A stretch of DNA of 64,000 nt from an uncultured Planctomycetaceae bacterium (GTDB lineage Bacteria; Planctomycetota; Planctomycetia; Planctomycetales; Planctomycetaceae). The DNA is taken from positions 182,258-246,257 of the forward strand of contig CALSLT010000030.1 in assembly GCA_943787265.1 (NCBI GenBank). The letters run 5' to 3'. Within the stretch, counting starts at the first letter, position 1, and every line of letters begins with the position of its first letter. Of the stretch, positions 58,334-64,000 are shown in pieces. Made by a program: the position numbers and the translations under genes. Under the pieces are notes generated by a model. The model saw only the letters and a program-made list of their open reading frames with translations, had not been told where the DNA came from and searched no databases.

Positions 58334-58693
58334 ATGTCTAATTCTAAAATGAGAGCATCGGCCCTTCACCATCAACGGCCAGCGTTCTCACTCATCGAAG
58401 TCTTACTGGCTGTCACGTTGATGGGCATCGTCGCTGCTGTGGTCATGCCGCGATTAACCTCTCATTCGAAGGACACTCGCATCAACGCTTGCCACGTCTA
58501 TCGTGGAAATATCGAAATCCAGGCCGAGTTATGGTTCCGAAACCGTGGCAAATGGCCGGCGCCAAACCTACGGAATATTGGGACCACCGCGCGATACTTC
58601 CCCGACGGTCGGCCAACCTGTCCGGTCGATGGTTCTCGCTACACCGTCGACCCAAATTCGGGGCGTGTCATCGGACATGATCATGGCAAGTAG
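58334..58693 (+). CDS. Pseudopilin
   Basis: The 119-aa protein has a prepilin helix with AFSLIEVLLAVTLMGIVAAV (residue before the cleavage site is A rather than G) and a short globular domain (LWFRNRGKWPAPNLRNIG). It ends TCPVDGSRYTVDPNSGRV followed by IGHDHGK, very similar to the end of the pseudopilin at 49363-49716. It is a minor pseudopilin of the GspG/H type. It belongs to the operon behind GspF. It has no disulfide pair apart from the single Cys in CPVDG and one at residue 53 (ACHVYR). Confidence 0.85.
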   Translation: MSNSKMRASALHHQRPAFSLIEVLLAVTLMGIVAAVVMPRLTSHSKDTRINACHVYRGNIEIQAELWFRNRGKWPAPNLRNIGTTARYFPDGRPTCPVDGSRYTVDPNSGRVIGHDHGK

Positions 58694-58796
58694 CGTCTCT
58701 CCTATCTCCGATTCTATCTAGCTGAACGAACTGGCAAGGGAGGTATTTATTAGACGTCTTCCCGCCATTCGAGACCTAACTTAACGACACATTGAC

Positions 58797-58838
58797 GCTG
58801 AAGCGTTCAGCAAAATTAATGACTCTGGGCGAGTCATT
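58797..58838 (+). promoter_or_regulatory. Two hairpins in the leader of the major pseudopilin gene
   Basis: GCTGA (58797-58801) pairs with TCAGC (58807-58811), and AATGACTC (58818-58825) pairs perfectly with GAGTCATT (58831-58838, loop TGGGC). They lie in the 225-base gap between two pseudopilin genes. Such structures could set the differing expression of the main pseudopilin by processing or partial termination. Inferred. Confidence 0.4.
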
Positions 58839-58918
58839 TCACTTTGAAGGGTGAGTCCCTGTCGCGACATCACTCAGTATTCACAAGCCCATGCGGGCAC
58901 ACTCAGGGGGAGAGTTTT

Positions 58919-59251
58919 ATGGTCACTAATCGTCATGTCACATCGAAGAAGCGTCGCACGGGATTTTCGCTGCTCGAACTTCTTGCCGTTGTAACGATCC
59001 TCGGCATCATCGCCGTCGTCGTCATTCCACGCGTTTCAGTTTCAGCCGAAGCAGCCAAGACCAACGCTCACAAACAGAACGTCGCCGAGATCAACGGTGC
59101 AGTCGAACGCTGGTACTTTGAAAAGGGCAAGTACCCGAAAGCCAACCTGAGCGACATTGGTGCTGACTCCAACTACTTCCCGGACGGAATTCCAAAAAAC
59201 CCGCTCAACAACAAGGCATACAAACTCAATGCCAAAAAACGAGTCCAGTAA
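58919..59251 (+). CDS. gspG: Major pseudopilin (GspG-like)
   Basis: The 110-aa protein has the classical prepilin signal RRTGFSLLELLAVVTILGII (cleavage G-F, E at +5) and a compact domain with AKTNAHKQNVAEINGAVERW and YFPDGIPKNPLNNKAYKLN. This fits the main pseudopilin of a T2SS: short, single helix, calcium-site-type loop near the end. ATG 58919 has an unusually strong GGGGGAGAG ribosome site, in line with high expression; the frame is open back to 58844. Confidence 0.9.
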   Translation: MVTNRHVTSKKRRTGFSLLELLAVVTILGIIAVVVIPRVSVSAEAAKTNAHKQNVAEINGAVERWYFEKGKYPKANLSDIGADSNYFPDGIPKNPLNNKAYKLNAKKRVQ

Positions 59252-59266
59252 GGATATAACGGTTCC

Positions 59267-59752
59267 ATGATGGGTTTATCACAAAGCCATCTCCGAGCAG
59301 CCCGGCGACGGGGAGTCACTCTACTTGAACTCCTCGTCGTCGTAACGCTTATGGGTACGCTTTCGACCGTCGTCGTGACCCGTTATGGCCGCGACATCTT
59401 TGGAGACATCGGGGCTCGAAGCGACGCTCAAAAGTTGTGGATGGATCTGCAACACGCACGGGGAGTCGCCATTCGAAACGGCACGGTCGTTTCGGTCAGT
59501 TTTGAAAAGTCTTCAAGCGGACAATATTCCGGATACAAGATCACTGAGAAATCCGGTAGCCGACAGATCGATGTTTATGAACGTGCGCAATTTGGTTCCG
59601 ACATCGTCGTCACCTCAACTTCCGCCGCCGTTCAATTTACTTTCGAAGGACACGCTACGAGCGCATCCACGATCAAATTGAAAGGTCCCAGCAGGTCCTG
59701 GACCTTGACCATTGTTCCGCTCAGCGGTTCCGTGAGAATTTCGGAGACATAG
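59267..59752 (+). CDS. Minor pseudopilin (GspH-like)
   Basis: The 161-aa protein has a prepilin helix RRGVTLLELLVVVTLMGTLS (E at +5 of VTLLE) and a globular beta-domain with WMDLQHARGVAIRNGTVVSV, the GspH-like pattern of a helix followed by strands. It lies 15 bases after the major pseudopilin gene, in the same operon. Confidence 0.85.
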   Translation: MMGLSQSHLRAARRRGVTLLELLVVVTLMGTLSTVVVTRYGRDIFGDIGARSDAQKLWMDLQHARGVAIRNGTVVSVSFEKSSSGQYSGYKITEKSGSRQIDVYERAQFGSDIVVTSTSAAVQFTFEGHATSASTIKLKGPSRSWTLTIVPLSGSVRISET

Positions 59753-59754
59753 CC

Positions 59755-60219
59755 ATGAAACCCCAACAACGGCAAGCCAGAGGGTTCCGTCGAGGAACTA
59801 CATTGCTTGAACTTGTTGCGGCTTCAACCGTAATCGCCGTGGCGCTTGTACCCGCATTACGGATCATGCGAGACAGTCTGCGAGTCTCTCGTCAACTTGA
59901 AGTTCGGGAGGCTATGGCGACCATTGCGATGTCAGTCCTTGAGCAGGAAGCAGCAAGGGTCTCAGCACAATGGAACATGCAAACGACGACGCATCGCAAT
60001 CCGGGTCGAAGCTCGGGCTACCCATCGATTCTGGCCGTCTCCACAACGATGGACTCTCTGAAAAGCGGTGGCATTCCGGGCTCCCTGGCCGTTGTCAATG
60101 TCACGGCGTTTGAAGACTCCAACAGGTCAGGCAGCCTCGACGCCGACGAACCATCGATCAAATTTGCGACCAAGATCGCCGGACTGACCAGCTACCGCTA
60201 CGAGGCGCAGGGATCATGA
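59755..60219 (+). CDS. Minor pseudopilin (GspI-like)
   Basis: A 154-aa prepilin-type protein with RRGTTLLELVAASTVIAVAL at about 13-32 and a short soluble part (LEQEAARVSAQWNMQTTTHR). Its position after GspH and before GspJ and its size point to GspI; the match is by context and N-terminal helix only. It overlaps the next gene by four bases. Confidence 0.75.
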   Translation: MKPQQRQARGFRRGTTLLELVAASTVIAVALVPALRIMRDSLRVSRQLEVREAMATIAMSVLEQEAARVSAQWNMQTTTHRNPGRSSGYPSILAVSTTMDSLKSGGIPGSLAVVNVTAFEDSNRSGSLDADEPSIKFATKIAGLTSYRYEAQGS

Positions 60220-60770
60220 ACCGCCGAAAACGCCAACATGATCGCAGCGGATTCTCGCTACTTGAAATGGTCATTGCGATGACGCTGCTGTCGATCGTCA
60301 TGACCGCCGCGACGGTTGTACTGAGGACAAGTCGAGAAGCCTGGGACGCTCATGAAGCAGATCATGTTCGACTTCGAACGGCACACGCCGCTGTACGCCA
60401 CATTGTCCGTGCCGTCCGCGAGGCGGGCGAGATTGTCAACATAACGACCGGCGCAACGACAAACACTCGCCTCACAGTCATCCTGTCCGATGGCGACACG
60501 CTGACGTGGCAGCACGACTCATCCAGAAAAACAATTTCACTGACTCAAACAAGTGTTTCGAACACTCCGACGGTCATTGCTGAAGGTGTCGAGACGCTGG
60601 AGTTCGTTCCGTTCCGAGTCGATGGCGGCCGGTTTCAATCGAGCATGATGCATCGTGCTCAAGAAATTGAAGTGGCCGTCGGCGTCCTGCTGCCGCGGGA
60701 AACACCCGTCGTCCGGCGAGCCGCCAGTCGCGTCTGGCTAAGACCGTTCGGCAGAAATCGACCCGTCTAA
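60216..60770 (+). CDS. Minor pseudopilin (GspJ-like)
   Basis: The 184-aa protein has a prepilin helix RSGFSLLEMVIAMTLLSIVM followed by a larger soluble domain (HVRLRTAHAAVRHIVRAVRE, VETLEFVPFRVDGGRFQSSM). Both the size and the helix plus beta-domain order fit GspJ, which forms the pseudopilus tip with GspI and GspK. It overlaps the gene before and abuts the gene after. Confidence 0.78.
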   Translation: MNRRKRQHDRSGFSLLEMVIAMTLLSIVMTAATVVLRTSREAWDAHEADHVRLRTAHAAVRHIVRAVREAGEIVNITTGATTNTRLTVILSDGDTLTWQHDSSRKTISLTQTSVSNTPTVIAEGVETLEFVPFRVDGGRFQSSMMHRAQEIEVAVGVLLPRETPVVRRAASRVWLRPFGRNRPV

Positions 60771-61196
60771 ATGAAAACACACCATTCACAACACGATGCC
60801 GTTTGCACTTCCAGGTGCTTACGAAAATCTGTCCAGCGCCACTCCCGGAGTGGTGCTGCGTTACTGGCATCGATGTTTGTGATGTCCGCGGTCTCGTTAA
60901 TCGTCATCGGAATCCTGCGTACGGAATCGGTCCAGTTCGCCGCACTCCGGAACACGATTGACTACGACCGTGCCAGGTATCTGGCAGAGGCCGGTATGAA
61001 CCACGGCATATCCAAACTCGAAACCGACATTTCGTGGCGAGGAGCAATTCGCAGAACTGAGTTTCCCGCCCGCAGCGGAGAGTTTTATCAAGCGATCGCG
61101 GAAGACGGCGTTAACGGAACTGTCGTCGTCACAGGAATGGGCGAGGCTGGCGACTTTTCACGGACGGTTCAAGTTGTCGTGAAACAAGGCGGCTGA
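60771..61196 (+). CDS. Short GspK/PilX-like prepilin-like protein
   Basis: The 141-aa protein has RSGAALLASMFVMSAVSLIV (about 26-45) followed by RARYLAEAGMNHGISKLE and a small beta-domain. The order of genes and the AEAGMNHGI helix match GspK or PilX, but canonical GspK is about 300 aa with an extra alpha domain, which is missing here. The start codon directly follows the preceding gene. The next 104 bases carry no recognised element. Confidence 0.7.
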   Translation: MKTHHSQHDAVCTSRCLRKSVQRHSRSGAALLASMFVMSAVSLIVIGILRTESVQFAALRNTIDYDRARYLAEAGMNHGISKLETDISWRGAIRRTEFPARSGEFYQAIAEDGVNGTVVVTGMGEAGDFSRTVQVVVKQGG

Positions 61197-61300
61197 CTAC
61201 GTCCTATCTGCCAATTAAGAACCGAACCTGGACGGCGACATCCCAAAATGAATCAAGCTCGACTGAGAACTCAGTCACAACACCAGACAAGAGTAACGGC

Positions 61301-62911
61301 ATGGGTGCATCAAACAACAAACAGATCGAGCGAAAGGTGGCCATTGGCCTGACCAGCAACGATCTTACGCTCTTGATTCTTGAGAAGTCGCTTTCGGGTG
61401 ACATCAACAGAGTCCGAGACCGCCATCTGATCTGGCGAAAAGACGCGGCGGACCTGCACAGCGAACTCGGTCAGCAGGAGCTCACAAAGGCCCTTCAGCA
61501 ACTTGCAACCGAGGAAAAACTGCAAGGCGTGCCGATTCACATCGCACTAAGCAGTGACCTGTGCGTAACCCGAGTCATATCCGGCGAAAATGAGCACGTC
61601 AGGCACGAGTTACATGAACTCATCGATCGGAGCAGCGGATATCTTTCGCTGGGGGTCGGCGACAAACTGACGGCTGTCAGTGAAGCAGCGATCGACGCGC
61701 GGCGCAGTCATGTCTGGGTAACCGTCGCCAACCGCGAGGTCATGGAAGCTCTCGACGACGCCTTCGAAGCAGCTCGTCTGAGAGTCATCCGTATCGAACA
61801 CTCGCTGGCAGCCTTAAGCAGGGTCGTGCAAGCGACGGGCGACGACGCCGACGCACCAGTCATCGTGATCGACGTTGCCGACAGCGGCGTAGACGTCGGC
61901 ATTTCGTACAACGGCCAACTCCTGCTCGATTACCGACCGTCTGGAAGCAACGCAAAAGACAGTGTCGGAGTGATCATTGCTCGCCACACAAAACGGCTTC
62001 AGCGTTACATCGATCGGTTATTGCGAGGCCAGGCTCCGATCAGCCGAGTTTGTCTCTGCGGAGAAACCGAAGACGTCGGACACGTCCGTGAACAACTGGA
62101 AAAGCTCGAAGCGGACGGCGAAATCACACTGCGTTTGCTCACGCCAGGTAATGTTCCAACTGGCTGGGACCTCACCGATGAAGCGGCCGCCGATACGAGC
62201 CTGACTGCCGACCTTGGCATCCTTTTGGAACAGACAGCGGGCTCAGTCGCCAACGAATACCCAAATCTGGTCGACCCACTTCGAGAATCGCGGCGGCGAC
62301 CAATTCTGAAGCCTCTGCTACGAATGAGCTGGCCGATTCTTGCGACCATCGCCGCCTCAATACTTGTGTGGTCTGTTACGTTGTTCGAAGCCATCGAAAC
62401 AAAAATCTTCGAATCGCAACTAACAAGCCTTGAAGAAGACGTCGAGCGAGTCAATCGCCTCCATCAGGAAGCCATCGTTGCACGGGCCCGCGTTGGACAC
62501 CTTCAGCGAATCGCCGACAGCCTGGAAATGCGACCGTGGGATCAACTCGTTCAGCGAGTCGGCCAAAGCCTGCCGCGCGGCGTCTGGCTGGAATCGATTC
62601 AGGTCGACCGCGCTGGCAACGTCATCATCGGCGGTACAAGTCACTCCGAAGACGGACTCTTCGAACTTGTCTCCCACCTGAGAAAAGTGCCGGAACTCTG
62701 GAGCGTCGCCCTCGAGAGTACTCAAAAAAGTCACTTGCAAAGCGGACCGGCCATTCAGTTTTCACTGAGCGCTTCGGTCCACTCGCTCCAGCTAGCAACG
62801 CGATTTGACGAGACGATGAACAGTGATCGTCGCATTGTGTGGCTGCCCGATGAAGTTTCGGCACCAAATGGGAAGACGACGGCTGAGCGAAATCGAAATC
62901 CTGTCCGCTAG
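61301..62911 (+). CDS. PilM-PilN fusion (GspL-like assembly protein)
   Basis: The 536-aa protein joins two normally separate pilus/secretion parts. Residues about 12-330 form an actin-like PilM/GspL cytoplasmic domain (AIGLTSNDLTLLILEKS, VIVIDVADSGVDVGISYNGQ). A single transmembrane helix (about 345-365, WPILATIAASILVWSVTL) and a coiled coil (to about 410) lead to a PilN-type periplasmic domain (GVWLESIQVDRAGNVIIGG, LFELVSHLRKVPELWSVAL). GspL of T2SS has the same domain order, so it is a natural GspL equivalent. It anchors GspE to the inner membrane. Confidence 0.85.
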   Translation: MGASNNKQIERKVAIGLTSNDLTLLILEKSLSGDINRVRDRHLIWRKDAADLHSELGQQELTKALQQLATEEKLQGVPIHIALSSDLCVTRVISGENEHVRHELHELIDRSSGYLSLGVGDKLTAVSEAAIDARRSHVWVTVANREVMEALDDAFEAARLRVIRIEHSLAALSRVVQATGDDADAPVIVIDVADSGVDVGISYNGQLLLDYRPSGSNAKDSVGVIIARHTKRLQRYIDRLLRGQAPISRVCLCGETEDVGHVREQLEKLEADGEITLRLLTPGNVPTGWDLTDEAAADTSLTADLGILLEQTAGSVANEYPNLVDPLRESRRRPILKPLLRMSWPILATIAASILVWSVTLFEAIETKIFESQLTSLEEDVERVNRLHQEAIVARARVGHLQRIADSLEMRPWDQLVQRVGQSLPRGVWLESIQVDRAGNVIIGGTSHSEDGLFELVSHLRKVPELWSVALESTQKSHLQSGPAIQFSLSASVHSLQLATRFDETMNSDRRIVWLPDEVSAPNGKTTAERNRNPVR

Positions 62912-63005
62912 CCATTTGACGGAAATCTGCAACGGCTGATCGGCCAAAGCATCCATACAAAATACTGAACGACGGGGATACGCCTCCCCGGAGGACAACA
63001 CCGCC

Positions 63006-63638
63006 ATGAATAACTCGCCAATCGAAAGGCTTATCACTCACCCTCGGCGCGGATGGATCGTCACGACCGCTACGTTTGTGGCAGGTCTGCTGTTCCTGTT
63101 GCCCGCCATCGATTCCTACAACCTTGAGAAAGAGCGTCTCGACGAAATATGTGTTGAACTCGACAAAAGCCGCACAGAGATAACGCGGTTCGAGTCCTGG
63201 CAACACCGAATCGAAGAACAGGGAGAGCTACTTAAGCAACTCGAATCACGAGCGTTTATCGGTCCACAGGTTGAAGCATTCCGGACCGAACTCGTTGACC
63301 TGATTCGAAAATCTGACTGCACCATGCGACGTGTCCGTCTCAGCGAACCGAGTTACCGAGGATGGCAGGCTCAGCACGATGATCCGTTACTGGATCAACC
63401 GCCGCATGATGCTGAGGGAGAGACTCCTTACTACCTGGAGACTCGTCATCTGGCTTTGTCGGTCGAGGGGGCACTCGATCGAATTCAAAAGCTGCTTGGC
63501 GAACTTCATGCGACAGATCGGCTCGTCCATTCCGCAGCGATGTCCATTCGCCGCGCCGAAGGAGGGGCTGACCACGTGTCGCTCGACATCGATCTGGTGC
63601 TGTTCAATCTGCTGCTGAAATCTGCGGTCGAAACGTGA
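63006..63638 (+). CDS. PilO/GspM-like assembly protein
   Basis: The 210-aa bitopic protein has an N-terminal membrane helix (about 17-35, GWIVTTATFVAGLLFLLPAI), a coiled coil (about 40-80, LEKERLDEICVELDKSRTEI) and a periplasmic ferredoxin-like domain (TRHLALSVEGALDRIQKLLG, HVSLDIDLVLFNLLLKS). This matches PilO/GspM, which pairs with GspL/PilN. The 94-base gap to the PilM-PilN gene has the ribosome site GGAGGA just before the ATG. Confidence 0.85.
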   Translation: MNNSPIERLITHPRRGWIVTTATFVAGLLFLLPAIDSYNLEKERLDEICVELDKSRTEITRFESWQHRIEEQGELLKQLESRAFIGPQVEAFRTELVDLIRKSDCTMRRVRLSEPSYRGWQAQHDDPLLDQPPHDAEGETPYYLETRHLALSVEGALDRIQKLLGELHATDRLVHSAAMSIRRAEGGADHVSLDIDLVLFNLLLKSAVET

Positions 63639-63673
63639 TGAGCGGGTAGTTCCTTGCCCGCAAGGAGGGGGCT

Positions 63674-64000
63674 ATGCGAACCTGTTTCCGTGACGATTCC
63701 CGACGGCGCGACGGCCGCACGCGGTCGCTGCGCAGTCTGATCATGCTCGCAGCATTCTGCGCATGGTCAACCTCACCCAATTGCGCAACGGCTCAGGAAT
63801 CCGGGAAAGTCCCCGAATCATTGCCGAGTAAGAATCTGACCACGTTGCTTGAGACTCGAGGAACGCTGACACTTCGCGACGCCACGCTGACGGAGGCGCT
63901 GTTCGCGCTCCGGGAGCAGTGGAACGTCGACATGGTCGTTGCCGATAATGTCGAAGGAAACGTCAACGCGACCTTCACCGGCGCATCGTTGCGTGAGATT
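63674..64000 (+). CDS. Secretin (GspD/PilQ-like), N-terminal part, cut by the window edge
   Basis: ATG 63674 has a strong AAGGAGGGG ribosome site and the frame stays open to the window end (109 codons). The product begins with a signal peptide (SLRSLIMLAAFCAWSTSPNC). A typical secretin N-domain start follows (LTLRDATLTEALFALREQWN, VDMVVADNVEGNVNATFTG). It would form the outer-membrane channel. The rest of the gene is outside the window. Confidence 0.82.
   Translation, partial: MRTCFRDDSRRRDGRTRSLRSLIMLAAFCAWSTSPNCATAQESGKVPESLPSKNLTTLLETRGTLTLRDATLTEALFALREQWNVDMVVADNVEGNVNATFTGASLREI

Overview
The window looks like a chromosomal segment of a planctomycete (Planctomycetota). The evidence is a DUF1552 protein next to a large cytochrome/DUF1587-1592-1588-1585 protein, a DUF1501 Tat-type protein, many secreted proteins of unknown function, moderately GC-rich DNA, and a T2SS/T4P-like secretion operon with several pseudopilins. 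No rRNA, tRNA, CRISPR array or phage module was recognised. I do not name a genus.

Layout. 0-5.2 kb: a TetR regulator, a UbiB/ABC1 atypical kinase, and a membrane-protein gene split by an IS30-family element (3103-4228) with perfect 24-bp ends and a CTT target duplication. 5.2-13.8 kb: the DUF1552/DUF1592 pair, a nucleotidyltransferase-fold protein, a NIPSNAP protein, a DUF455 ferritin-like protein overlapping a BASS transporter, and three unrelated intergenic inverted repeats. 14-27.8 kb: a 981-aa secreted protein, class II fructose-bisphosphate aldolase, an HDOD protein, Bpt aminoacyl-tRNA-protein transferase, a histidine phosphatase, a DUF368/PopT-type undecaprenyl-phosphate translocase and zinc-ribbon proteins. 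27.8-35.2 kb: a minus-strand glycan cluster (GT2, two GT4, an SDR, a Gfo/Idh/MocA oxidoreductase and a frameshifted GT4). 35.5-40.5 kb: a FixLJ-like histidine kinase and response regulator overlapping a DUF1501 gene, followed by a second FixJ-like regulator. 40.8-46 kb: Tex, an anchored protein, an orphan TadC-like protein and a DUF3592-like protein. 46-49.3 kb: argB-argD-argF. 49.3-64 kb: a secretion locus with a pseudopilin, a very large beta-helix protein and a PilP-like lipoprotein on the minus strand. On the plus strand follow a degenerate receiver, GspE, GspF, five pseudopilin genes, a short GspK-like protein, a PilM-PilN fusion, PilO, and the start of a secretin cut by the window edge.

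The oddest signal is a run of single-base +1 frame interruptions. Six lie in argD and one in the start of argF, all within 47106-48422, and another separates the signal peptide from the body of the beta-helix protein. Removing one base from a short run at each site restores a full-length, family-typical protein. The glycosyltransferase at 34-35 kb carries two more shifts that compensate each other. Base-calling or assembly error is the simplest explanation. The clustering, uniform direction and otherwise intact neighbours still make the region worth checking.

Systems that appear to work together: ArgB, ArgD and ArgF cover three steps of arginine synthesis. The operon from 54.9 kb to the right edge would build a type II secretion/pilus-like machine, and the adjacent beta-helix protein is a possible substrate. 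The 27.8-35 kb cluster probably makes a cell-surface glycan.
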